Origin: an uncultured Isosphaeraceae bacterium
GTDB taxonomy: Bacteria > Planctomycetota > Planctomycetia > Isosphaerales > Isosphaeraceae
Length of the DNA: 18,028 nucleotides
Direction of reading: 5' to 3'
Assembly: GCA_937907405.1 (NCBI GenBank)
Contig: CALCIC010000880.1
Location: forward strand, 1 to 18,028
This document shows, in pieces, positions 7,353 through 14,639 of the stretch. The notes under the pieces were generated by a model, which saw only the letters and a list, made by a program, of their open reading frames with translations, ran no database searches and was not told the origin of the DNA. The translations under genes and the position numbers were made by a program. Position 1 is the first letter of the stretch; the number at the start of each line of letters is the position of its first letter.

Positions 7353-8786
7353 ATGCACTGCGGTCGATATCAAGCCATGCCGTTCAGCCGTCGTGCGATG
7401 CTCGCCCGTTGCGCCAACGGGTTCGGCGCGCTGGCCCTCGCGGCGCTCTCTCGCGATCCGGCGTTCGGCGCCGACGCGGCCGGGCCGGCGCTCGGCCCGC
7501 TCGCCGTGAAGCCGACCCACTTTCCGGCCAAGGCGCGGAACGTGATCTTCCTGTACATGGACGGCGGTCCGTCGCAGATGGACACGTTCGACCCCAAGCC
7601 GCTTCTGGACCGCGAGCACGGCCAGCCGATCAAGGTCAAGACCCACCCGACGCAGTTCAACAACGTCGGCAACGTGCTCAAGTGCCCCTGGAAGTTCCGT
7701 CGATACGGCGAGAGCGGGATTCCAGTAAGCGACCTGTTTCCCCACGTGGCCCAGCACGTCGACGAGTTGGCGATCATTCGGTCGATGGTCTCGAACTTCT
7801 CCGAGCACACCGCCGCGAACTACTTCCTGCACACCGGCAGCGGGCTTCAAGGGCACCCCAGCCAGGGCGCCTGGACGACTTACGGACTGGGGAGCGAGTG
7901 CCGGGACCTGCCCGGCTTCGTGGTCCTCAACGGCGGCCTGATCCCCCCCGGCGGGATGGACTGCTTCAGCAACGGCTTCCTGCCCGCGGCCTATCAAGGC
8001 TCGCTGTTCCGCCCTTCCGCCGAGGCGATCGCCAACATCCGCCCCGGAGAAGCTTCGGCCGATCTTCAGCGCCGGAAGCTCGACCTGCTGCGTCAGCTCG
8101 ACCGGAACGTCGTCGCTCGAATGGGCGAGAACGACGACCTCGAAGCGGCGATCGGCAATTACGAACTCGCCTACAGGATGCAGGCGGCCGTGCCCGAATT
8201 GACGAGCCTCGAAGGGGAGTCGCCGGCGACCCGCCGGCTCTACGGGCTGGACGACGCATTCGAGCCGACCCGGATCTTCGGCCGCGAGTGCCTGCTCGCC
8301 CGCCGCCTGGTGGAGCGCGGCGTGCGGTTCGTCGAGGTCCTCTGCCCGTCCGTCGGCCACGACCGCTGGGACCAGCACAGCGACCTGAAGGGAGGCCACG
8401 AGCGCAACGCCCGCGCCGTCGACCGCCCGATCGCCGGCCTGCTCAGCGATCTCAAGGCGCGGGGGCTGCTCGACTCGACCCTGATCTTCTGGGGGGGCGA
8501 GTTCGGCCGCACGCCGATGGCCCAGGGGAGCGACGGCCGCGACCACAACCCGTACGGCTTCACGGTCTGGCTGGCCGGCGGCGGCGTCAAGGGGGGCGCC
8601 ATCTACGGCGCGACCGACGACTACGGCTACCACGCCGTCGAGAACAAGGTCGAGATCCACGACCTCCATGCCACCATGCTCCATTTGCTCGGCATGGATC
8701 ACACCCGCCTGACCGTCCGCTTCGGCGGTCGCGACATGCGCCTGACCGACGTCCACGGCGAGGTCGTGACGGGAATCGTCGCCTGA
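7353..8786 (+). CDS. DUF1501 protein with Tat signal (sulfatase/phosphatase-like fold)
   Basis: A 477-residue DUF1501 protein of the alkaline phosphatase-sulfatase-like superfamily. The start at 7353 is chosen because GGAG at 7345-7348 lies a few bases upstream and because MHC followed by SRRAML is usual in this family; an ATG at 7377 is the alternative. FSR13-R14-AML plus a hydrophobic segment (GFGALALAAL) is a twin-arginine signal, so the protein is likely exported folded. Core motifs are VIFLYMD70-GGPSQMDTFD, a central GHERNARAVDRP, and FWGGEFGRTP followed by DGRDHNPYGFTVWLAGGGVKGG. There is no CxPxR, so it does not use formylglycine chemistry. It directly follows the PSCyt1/PSD1 gene, as DUF1501 genes often do in planctomycetes, suggesting that the two products work together. 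Activity is unknown. Confidence 0.92.
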   Translation: MHCGRYQAMPFSRRAMLARCANGFGALALAALSRDPAFGADAAGPALGPLAVKPTHFPAKARNVIFLYMDGGPSQMDTFDPKPLLDREHGQPIKVKTHPTQFNNVGNVLKCPWKFRRYGESGIPVSDLFPHVAQHVDELAIIRSMVSNFSEHTAANYFLHTGSGLQGHPSQGAWTTYGLGSECRDLPGFVVLNGGLIPPGGMDCFSNGFLPAAYQGSLFRPSAEAIANIRPGEASADLQRRKLDLLRQLDRNVVARMGENDDLEAAIGNYELAYRMQAAVPELTSLEGESPATRRLYGLDDAFEPTRIFGRECLLARRLVERGVRFVEVLCPSVGHDRWDQHSDLKGGHERNARAVDRPIAGLLSDLKARGLLDSTLIFWGGEFGRTPMAQGSDGRDHNPYGFTVWLAGGGVKGGAIYGATDDYGYHAVENKVEIHDLHATMLHLLGMDHTRLTVRFGGRDMRLTDVHGEVVTGIVA

Positions 8787-8859
8787 TGCGGTTGAGAGGC
8801 GGATTGCCGGTTCATCGACGTTGCGGAATTGCGTCGGTGTCGTGAATCCTGGAGAGATC

Positions 8860-8868
8860 TGATAGAAT
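8860..8868 (+). promoter_or_regulatory. extended -10 promoter for cimA, inside a short inverted repeat
   Basis: TGATAGAAT is an extended -10 element (TGn plus TAGAAT, 5 of 6). No good -35 is visible. A start near 8875 gives a leader of about 50 nt before the ATG at 8925 and argues against the longer ORF from 8829. GAGAGA at 8852-8857 and TCTCTC at 8869-8874 flank the -10 symmetrically and could be an operator. Confidence 0.4.
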
Positions 8869-8924
8869 TCTCTCTTTGGTGTATTGAACGCGAAGTCACC
8901 CAAGAGACGAGCCGAACGAAGCCC

Positions 8925-10541
8925 ATGAGCGCGACGACGCGGATTGCGATCTACGACACGACCCTGCGCGACGGCAGCCAGGGCGAGGGCGTGAACTTCT
9001 CGCTCCAGGACAAGCTGCTGATCACGTCGAGGCTCGACGAGTTGGGGATCGACTACGTCGAGGGGGGGTATCCACTCTCCAATCCCAAGGACGCCGCCTA
9101 CTTTCGGGCCGTCCGCGACCTACCGCTTGAGCACGCCAAGGTGGTCGCCTTCGGCATGACCCGCCGCCGCGACGTCGCGGCCGAGGACGACACCGGAATG
9201 AAGGCCCTGGTCGCCGCCGGGACGCCGGCCGTGACGGTCGTCGGCAAGACCTGGGACCTGCACGTCCGCGAGGTCCTGGGGGTCTCGTTCGAGGAGAACC
9301 TGCGAATGATCGGCGATTCCGTCGGCTTCCTCGCGTCCCACGTGGCCGAGGTCGTATACGACGCCGAGCACTTCTTCGACGGCTTCAAGCGCAATCCCGA
9401 TTATTCGCTGCAAACCCTCAAGCAGGCCGCCGAGGCCGGCGCGACCTGGATCGTCCTGTGCGACACCAACGGCGGCTCGCTGCCGGAGGAGGTCGCCGAG
9501 GCGGTCGCCCTGGTCGCCCGGGAGATCGACGTCCCGCTGGGGGTCCACCCCCACAACGACGGCGAGCTGGCCGTGGCCAACGCGCTGGCGGCCGTCCGCC
9601 GCGGTGCGACGCAGGTCCAGGGGACGATCAACGGCCTGGGCGAGCGGTGCGGCAACGTCGATTTGTGCAGCGTGATCGCCAACCTGTCGCTCAAGTACCC
9701 GGGGTTCGCGGTCCTCTCCCCAGGCAAGCTCGGCCGGCTGACGGAGATTTCGCGGTACGTCTACGAGACGGCCAACATGAACTTCCGCTCTGGCCAGCCG
9801 TTCGTGGGGTCCAGTGCGTTCGCCCACAAGGGGGGGATGCACGTCCACGGCGTCCGCAAGCTGGCGTCGAGCTACGAGCACGTCGAGCCGTCGACCGTCG
9901 GCAACGAGCGGCGGATCCTGGTCAGCGAGTTGTCCGGCAAGTCCAACATCGCCGAGAAGCTGACCGAGCACGGGCTCGACCAGGACCAGGCCTTGCTCGC
10001 AAGGGTGCTCGACCGGGTCCAGGAGCTTGAGAACGAGGGCTACCAGTTCGAGGCGGCCGAGGCGTCGTTCGTCCTGCTGGTCGAGCGGTTGGCCGACCGC
10101 CACCACCAGTGCTTCGACCTCCGGGGGTTCCACGTCGGGGTTGCGAGCCGGACCGGCCAGGGCGCGACGACCGAGGCGACGATCAAGCTTCAGGTCGGCG
10201 ACGCTTACGAACACACCGTCAGCGAGGGGGACGGTCCGGTCAACGCCCTCGACGGCGCGCTCCGCAAGGCCCTGGAACACCACTTCCCCGGCCTCAAGTC
10301 GATGAAGCTGGTCGACTACAAGGTTAGGGTCATCAACGCCCGGGCCGGCACCGCCGCGCGGGTGCGGGTGGTGATCGAAAGCTCGGACCAGGACGCCGTC
10401 TGGGGCACCATCGGCGTCTCCGAAAACGTCATCGAGGCGAGCTGGCTGGCGCTGGTCGACGCCTTCGAATACAAGCTCTCCAAGGACGCCCGAAACTCCA
10501 AGGCGGCCGGGCCCGTCGCGCTGGTGGAGTCGTCGTCTTGA
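8925..10541 (+). CDS. cimA: (R)-citramalate synthase / 2-isopropylmalate synthase family
   Basis: A 538-residue enzyme of the DRE-TIM metallolyase family that condenses acetyl-CoA with pyruvate to citramalate, the threonine-independent entry to isoleucine. The N-terminal TIM barrel opens IAIYDTTLR15-D16-GSQGEGV, with catalytic Arg and metal Asp. Metal ligands H208 and H210 are in VHPHNDGELA, followed by the GLGERCGNVDL signature. KGGMHVHGVRK and the linker ELSGKSNIAEKL are typical of the CimA branch rather than LeuA. A LeuA-type dimerisation/allosteric domain fills about 400-520, so feedback control by a branched amino acid is likely. The ATG at 8925 starts at the conserved region; the frame is open to 8829, but that stretch carries the promoter. 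Substrate choice (pyruvate or 2-oxoisovalerate) is inferred from family resemblance. Confidence 0.9.
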   Translation: MSATTRIAIYDTTLRDGSQGEGVNFSLQDKLLITSRLDELGIDYVEGGYPLSNPKDAAYFRAVRDLPLEHAKVVAFGMTRRRDVAAEDDTGMKALVAAGTPAVTVVGKTWDLHVREVLGVSFEENLRMIGDSVGFLASHVAEVVYDAEHFFDGFKRNPDYSLQTLKQAAEAGATWIVLCDTNGGSLPEEVAEAVALVAREIDVPLGVHPHNDGELAVANALAAVRRGATQVQGTINGLGERCGNVDLCSVIANLSLKYPGFAVLSPGKLGRLTEISRYVYETANMNFRSGQPFVGSSAFAHKGGMHVHGVRKLASSYEHVEPSTVGNERRILVSELSGKSNIAEKLTEHGLDQDQALLARVLDRVQELENEGYQFEAAEASFVLLVERLADRHHQCFDLRGFHVGVASRTGQGATTEATIKLQVGDAYEHTVSEGDGPVNALDGALRKALEHHFPGLKSMKLVDYKVRVINARAGTAARVRVVIESSDQDAVWGTIGVSENVIEASWLALVDAFEYKLSKDARNSKAAGPVALVESSS

Positions 10542-10556
10542 ACCGGAGCACCTGAC

Positions 10557-10866
10557 ATGGCGACCACGACCGACACGACCACTACGACCGACGCCTGCCG
10601 GCGGCCCTACCGATTCACCGTCAAGCAGCAACACCAAGCGGGCCGACTACCGCGACAAGCTCCAGCTTTACGCGGAGGCGGGCGTGCCAGCGTACTGGAT
10701 CGTCGACGTCGACGATCGGACGATCACCGTCCACGCCGAGCCCACGAGCGAGGGGGAGTTCAAACGCGTCGAGACGTTCGCCGAGGGCGCCTCGGCCCCG
10801 GTCATTCTTGATCGGATTGAAATCGGCCGGATCGTCGTGAAGGACGTCCTGCCGCCGAAGGCCTAA
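10557..10866 (+). pseudogene. Uma2 family (DUF820) endonuclease remnant, internal deletion and frameshift
   Basis: The ATG at 10557, 15 bp after the cimA stop, starts a Thr-rich leader and then RPYRFTVKQ, the usual opening of Uma2 proteins. From 10627, in another frame (+1), the DNA encodes SNTKRADYRDKLQLYAEAG, then VPAYWIVDVDDRTITV, which is the Uma2 C-terminal core ending at the stop 10864-10866. About 100 residues between the two parts are missing, including the acidic half of the PD-(D/E)xK site. An ORF from 10684 (60 aa) is only the tail of this remnant, and the other frame from 10557 runs on as nonsense. Uma2 genes are abundant and unstable in planctomycetes and cyanobacteria. The call rests on recognisable pieces at both ends. 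Confidence 0.75.
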
Positions 10867-10902
10867 CCTAACCATGCGAGCCTTCCCGTGATCCGAATAC
10901 CA

Positions 10903-10991
10903 GCCCGAAGAGCAAGCGAGTGATTCGCGTCGCGAACGTCGACAGGTCCGGCGCCGTCAAATGGGATGAGTCACTCGCTTGCGCTTCGGGC
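10903..10991. repeat. palindromic intergenic element, copy 2
   Basis: Arms 10903-10923 and 10971-10991 pair over 21 bp with a single mismatch, around a 47-nt loop. The right arm reads, on the minus strand, GCCCGAAGCGCAAGCGAGTG plus A, which differs from the copy-1 core at one base. The element fills half of the gap between the Uma2 remnant and valS. Its right arm is what makes the valS frame appear to start at 10966 (MSHSLALRAG). Confidence 0.8.
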
Positions 10992-11043
10992 CGGCATTCA
11001 GACTTCCAGTTCCACCATGAGTCCATCTGAACTACGCTCCCGC

Positions 11044-13854
11044 ATGAACATCAACGAAATCCCCAAGCAGTACGACCCCAAGGACGCCCAGGACCGCTGG
11101 TACGGGTTCTGGCTCAGGAACGGATATTTCCACGCCGATCCTTCGAGCGAGAAGCCGCCGTACTGCATCGTGATCCCGCCGCCCAACGTCACCGGGGCCT
11201 TGCATCTGGGCCACGCGCTCAACAATACGCTCCAGGATGTTTTGATCCGATGGCGGCGGATGCAGGGGTGGGACTGCCTCTGGATGCCCGGCACCGACCA
11301 CGCGGGGATCGCCACCCAGGCCGTCGTCGAACGGCGGCTGTTGGAGGAGGAGAAGCTCACCCGCCACGACGTCGGCCGCGAGGCGCTCGTCGAGCGGATC
11401 TGGGCGTGGAAGGACGAGTACGAGAAGCGCATTCTGGATCAACTGCGGCTCATGGGCTGCTCGTGCGACTGGGAGCGGACGCGGTTCACGCTCGACGAAA
11501 TGTGCTCGAAGGCGGTCCGGCGGACGTTCTTCAACCTGTTCAAGGCGGGCAAGATCTTCCGAGGGAAGCGGCTCGTGAACTGGGACACCCAGCTCCGCAC
11601 CGCGGTCGCCGACGACGAGATCTACTACGAGGAGGCCAACGGCCACCTGTGGACGATCAAGTATCCGGTGGCCGACTCCGCCGACGTGCTCCACGTCGCC
11701 ACCACCCGACCGGAGACGATGCTCGGCGACACGGCCGTCGCCGTCCATCCCGACGATCCTCGGTATCAGCGGCTGATCGGCAAGATGGTCGAGCTGCCGC
11801 TCACGGGCCGTCGGATTCCGATCATCGCCGACGCGATCCTGGTCGACCCGGCGTTCGGAACCGGCTGCGTGAAGGTCACCCCCGCGCACGACCCTAACGA
11901 CTACCAGACGGGGTTGCGCAACGACCTGCCGATGATCAACCTGCTCAACCCCGACGGCACCTACAACGAGAACGCCGGCGAAAAGTACGCCGGACTTGAC
12001 CGGATGGTCGTCCGCAAGCGGGTCGTCGAGGATCTGAAGTCCGCCGGCCTGCTGGAGCGGGTCGACTCGTACCTCGTCCGGCTCAACCACTCCGACCGGA
12101 GCAAGACGCCGATCGAGCCGTACCTCTCGGACCAGTGGTTCGTCCGGATGGCCGACGACGCCGACGGCGCGCCGGGGTTCGCCCAGCAGGCGATGGACGC
12201 CGTGACCGCCGGCAAGGTCCGGATCACCCCCGAGCGTTACGCCAAGAGCTACGCCGACTGGCTGGCCGAGAAGCGCGATTGGTGCATCAGCCGGCAGCTC
12301 TGGTGGGGCCACCGCATCCCCATCTGGTTCTGCACCACCTGCTCCGAGGAGGACCTGCAATTGGCCTTCGGCGGCCGCTCCGACGTCTCCTGGCGCGAGG
12401 CTGAAGCCGGCGGCTGGCTGATCTGCGGCGAGCGCGACCTGGCCGCCGACGCCCTCGGCGACGGCCATCTCCTGCTCCAGGAGACCGACGTGCTGGACAC
12501 CTGGTTCAGTTCGGCCCTCTGGCCGCACTCGACGTTGGGCTGGCCCGACGACACCCCCGAGCTTCGCAAATACTACCCGACCAGCGTCCTGTCGACGGCC
12601 CGCGACATCATCACGCTGTGGGTCGCCCGGATGGTGATCTTCGGCCAATTCAACATGCGCGAGGCGCCGTTCCGCGACGTCTACATCCACCCCGTGATCC
12701 AGGACGGCAACGGCAAGCGGATGTCGAAGTCGGCCGGCAACGGCGTCGACCCCGTGGACATCGTCGAGGTCTACGGCGCCGACGCCCTCCGGTACACGTT
12801 GGCCCTGGGGGCGACCGAGACCCAGGACCTGCGGATGCCCGTCGAGAAGCTCAAGCTGGCCGACGGCCGGACTATCAACAGCTCTGAGCGATTCGAGCAA
12901 GGGCGGAACTTCGGCAACAAGATCTGGAACGTCGCCCGGCTGACGATGATGAACCTGGAAGGCTACGAACCCGCCCCCGTGGACGTCGCAAAGCTCCCCG
13001 TCGAGGACCGTTGGATCCTGGCCGAGCTGGACGAGACGATCCGCGCGACGACCGCCGATCTGGACGCATTCCGATTCTCGGAGGCCGCCCGGCGGCTCCG
13101 CGAATTCGCCTGGGGCGAATTCTGCGACTGGTACGTCGAGTTCATCAAGACGCGGCTCCGCGACCCCGAGACCCGGCCCGACGCCCAGCGCACGGCGGCG
13201 GCCGTCCTGGACGCGCTCTGCCGGCTCTTGCACCCGATCATGCCGTTCCTGACCGAACAGATCTGGCAGCTCCTCGGTCGACTCGCCCCGCGTCGCGGCG
13301 CCCCCCGGCCGGTCGAGGCCGCGGCGAGCGTCTGCATCGCCCCCTGGCCCGTCCCGGCGGGCCTTGAGGACGCCGAGGCCCGCGCCGCCGTGGCCCAGTG
13401 GAAGGAGAAGATCCAGGCGATCCGCAACCTCCGGGCCGAGCGGAACGTCCCCAAGGAAGCCAAGATCGCCCCGGTGATCGTCGCCGAGGGGATCGTCGCC
13501 GACCGCCTCCGGTCGGGCGAAAGCTTCATCAAGAGCCTGACCGGCGCCGGCAGCATCGAGATCACCGCCGACGGCTCGAATCGGCCCGCCGAGTCGGCCG
13601 TGACGGTGCTCGCCGACGCCGAGATCGTCCTCCCCCTGGAAGGGCTGATCGATAAGGAGGCCGAGCTGGCGAAGCTCAAGAAGAGCCTGGCCGATCTGGA
13701 CCGCCAGATCGCCCCGCTGCGGGCCAAGCTGGCCAACGAATCGTTCACCGAGCGGGCCCCCGCCGAGGTCGTCGCGACGGCCCGCGACAAGCTCTCCGAA
13801 CTGGAGGCCCAGCACGCCTCGGTCGCCGCCCTGGTGGAGGCCGGCGCGCGGTGA
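11044..13854 (+). CDS. valS: valyl-tRNA synthetase
   Basis: A 936-residue class Ia synthetase that charges tRNA-Val and edits mischarged Thr. The HIGH motif is H54-L-G-H57 in PPPNVTGALHLGHALN. The CP1 editing domain holds TTRPETMLGDTAVAVHP and GTGCVKVTPAHDPND. WCISRQLWWGHRIPIW precedes the catalytic second half. The KMSKS loop is RMSKS at 559-563. The tail (LIDKEAELAKLKKSLADLD and on) is the valine-specific C-terminal coiled coil. Length is close to the E. coli enzyme. I place the start at 11044 (MNINEIPKQYDPKDAQDRW). ATG 11017 is possible; 10966 lies in the palindromic repeat and is rejected. No Shine-Dalgarno site is visible for either, so the start is uncertain. Confidence 0.96.
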   Translation: MNINEIPKQYDPKDAQDRWYGFWLRNGYFHADPSSEKPPYCIVIPPPNVTGALHLGHALNNTLQDVLIRWRRMQGWDCLWMPGTDHAGIATQAVVERRLLEEEKLTRHDVGREALVERIWAWKDEYEKRILDQLRLMGCSCDWERTRFTLDEMCSKAVRRTFFNLFKAGKIFRGKRLVNWDTQLRTAVADDEIYYEEANGHLWTIKYPVADSADVLHVATTRPETMLGDTAVAVHPDDPRYQRLIGKMVELPLTGRRIPIIADAILVDPAFGTGCVKVTPAHDPNDYQTGLRNDLPMINLLNPDGTYNENAGEKYAGLDRMVVRKRVVEDLKSAGLLERVDSYLVRLNHSDRSKTPIEPYLSDQWFVRMADDADGAPGFAQQAMDAVTAGKVRITPERYAKSYADWLAEKRDWCISRQLWWGHRIPIWFCTTCSEEDLQLAFGGRSDVSWREAEAGGWLICGERDLAADALGDGHLLLQETDVLDTWFSSALWPHSTLGWPDDTPELRKYYPTSVLSTARDIITLWVARMVIFGQFNMREAPFRDVYIHPVIQDGNGKRMSKSAGNGVDPVDIVEVYGADALRYTLALGATETQDLRMPVEKLKLADGRTINSSERFEQGRNFGNKIWNVARLTMMNLEGYEPAPVDVAKLPVEDRWILAELDETIRATTADLDAFRFSEAARRLREFAWGEFCDWYVEFIKTRLRDPETRPDAQRTAAAVLDALCRLLHPIMPFLTEQIWQLLGRLAPRRGAPRPVEAAASVCIAPWPVPAGLEDAEARAAVAQWKEKIQAIRNLRAERNVPKEAKIAPVIVAEGIVADRLRSGESFIKSLTGAGSIEITADGSNRPAESAVTVLADAEIVLPLEGLIDKEAELAKLKKSLADLDRQIAPLRAKLANESFTERAPAEVVATARDKLSELEAQHASVAALVEAGAR

Positions 13855-13884
13855 CGTCGCGTCGAAGTCGATCGACCCGTCACG

Positions 13885-13913
13885 TTGACGAGGCGGGACG
13901 AGGCACTTATGAT
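13885..13913 (+). promoter_or_regulatory. near-consensus sigma70-like promoter for the DUF151 gene
   Basis: TTGACG (13885-13890) and TATGAT (13908-13913) each match at 5 of 6 bases and are separated by exactly 17 bp. The predicted start, about 13920, gives a 65-nt leader. It is the strongest promoter match noticed in the window and could also drive the two tRNA genes downstream. Confidence 0.55.
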
Positions 13914-13984
13914 CAAGCGGAAGCGTTCCGGACGACGACGAACCGGAGCGAGGAGACAAGCCCCCCCGGGAAAGGTAAGCTGCC

Positions 13985-14380
13985 GTGCCGGTCCAGATGG
14001 ATCTCATGCGGATCATCATCAATGAGCACAGCGAACAGCACATCATCTTCCTCAAGGAAGTTGACGGCGACCGCATGTTCCCGATCGTGATCGGCATCTT
14101 CGAGGCCTCGAGCATCGACCGTCGCGTCAAAAACCAGCAGAGCCAACGCCCGCTCACGCACGACCTGCTGGCCAGCACGATCGAGCTGCTTGGGGGCGAG
14201 CTTCAGGACATCTACATCAGCGAGCTGCGCGACCATACGTATTTCGCCAAACTGCGAATCCGTCACGAGGGGGAGATCGTCGAGATCGACTCGCGTCCCA
14301 GCGACGCGATCGCCCTGGCCGTGACGGTCGACGTGCCGATCTACGTCGCCGAGGACATCATCGAGGAAGTCAGCCAATGA
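13985..14380 (+). CDS. bifunctional nuclease (DUF151) family protein
   Basis: A 131-residue single-domain DUF151 protein. The GTG at 13985 gives MPVQMDLMRIIINEHSEQH, the usual family N-terminus, with GGGAAAGGTAA upstream as a ribosome site; ATGs at 13997 and 14006 would trim conserved residues. Signature stretches are LKEVDGDRMFPIVIGIFEA, RPLTHDLLASTIELLGG, DHTYFAKLRI, and IDSRPSDAIALAV. Relatives occur in plants as bifunctional nucleases with DNase and RNase activity, and are widespread in bacteria, Thermotoga included. The physiological role in bacteria is uncertain. It stands between valS and a tRNA pair with its own promoter. Confidence 0.93.
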   Translation: MPVQMDLMRIIINEHSEQHIIFLKEVDGDRMFPIVIGIFEASSIDRRVKNQQSQRPLTHDLLASTIELLGGELQDIYISELRDHTYFAKLRIRHEGEIVEIDSRPSDAIALAVTVDVPIYVAEDIIEEVSQ

Positions 14381-14384
14381 GAAG

Positions 14385-14417
14385 GCCGCGGCCGGCCCTT
14401 GCGAGGCCGACCGCGGC
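14385..14417 (+). terminator. GC hairpin after the DUF151 gene (possible terminator)
   Basis: Arms 14385-14397 and 14405-14417 pair over 13 bp with one mismatch around a 7-nt loop, beginning 4 bp after the stop codon. There is no T-run after it, so it may be a pause, a processing site, or a terminator of unusual type. It separates the DUF151 gene from tRNA-Ser. Confidence 0.45.
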
Positions 14418-14436
14418 GTCCGCCGGGAAACGATTC

Positions 14437-14523
14437 GGAGGGGTGCCAGAGTGGTCGATTGGGACGGTCTTGAAAACCGTAGAAGGGTCACACCTTCCGT
14501 GGGTTCGAATCCCACCCCCTCCG
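14437..14523 (+). tRNA. tRNA-Ser (anticodon TGA)
   Basis: An 87-nt class II tRNA. Acceptor GGAGGGG pairs with CCCCTCC (14516-14522), with discriminator G. Anticodon stem ACGGT/ACCGT encloses CTTGAAA, anticodon TGA at 14471-14473. A long variable arm (AGAAGGGTCACACCTTCC) is typical of serine tRNAs. T arm GTGGG-TTCGAAT-CCCAC is perfect. CCA is not encoded. It decodes UCN codons, mainly UCA. Confidence 0.96.
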
Positions 14524-14639
14524 CTCGCCCGATCAATCGGCGGGCCAGCTCAAGCTCAACTGCCGGCGTGGCGGAATGGCAGACGCTGAGGACTTAAAAT
14601 CCTCTCAGGGGGAACCCTGGTGTGGGTTCGAATCCCACC
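14499..14639. repeat. 18-bp T-arm repeat shared by the two tRNAs
   Basis: GTGGGTTCGAATCCCACC occurs at 14499-14516 (tRNA-Ser) and 14622-14639 (tRNA-Leu), 123 bp apart. It is explained by tRNA structure, but it means an integrase that recognises the T arm has two nearly equal targets here. Confidence 0.8.

Noticed and set aside
11032..14178. Minus-strand ORF of 1048 codons opposite valS
   Set aside because: Composition is typical of an antisense frame (Leu/Val/Asp/Gly/Arg-rich); valS is unambiguous.
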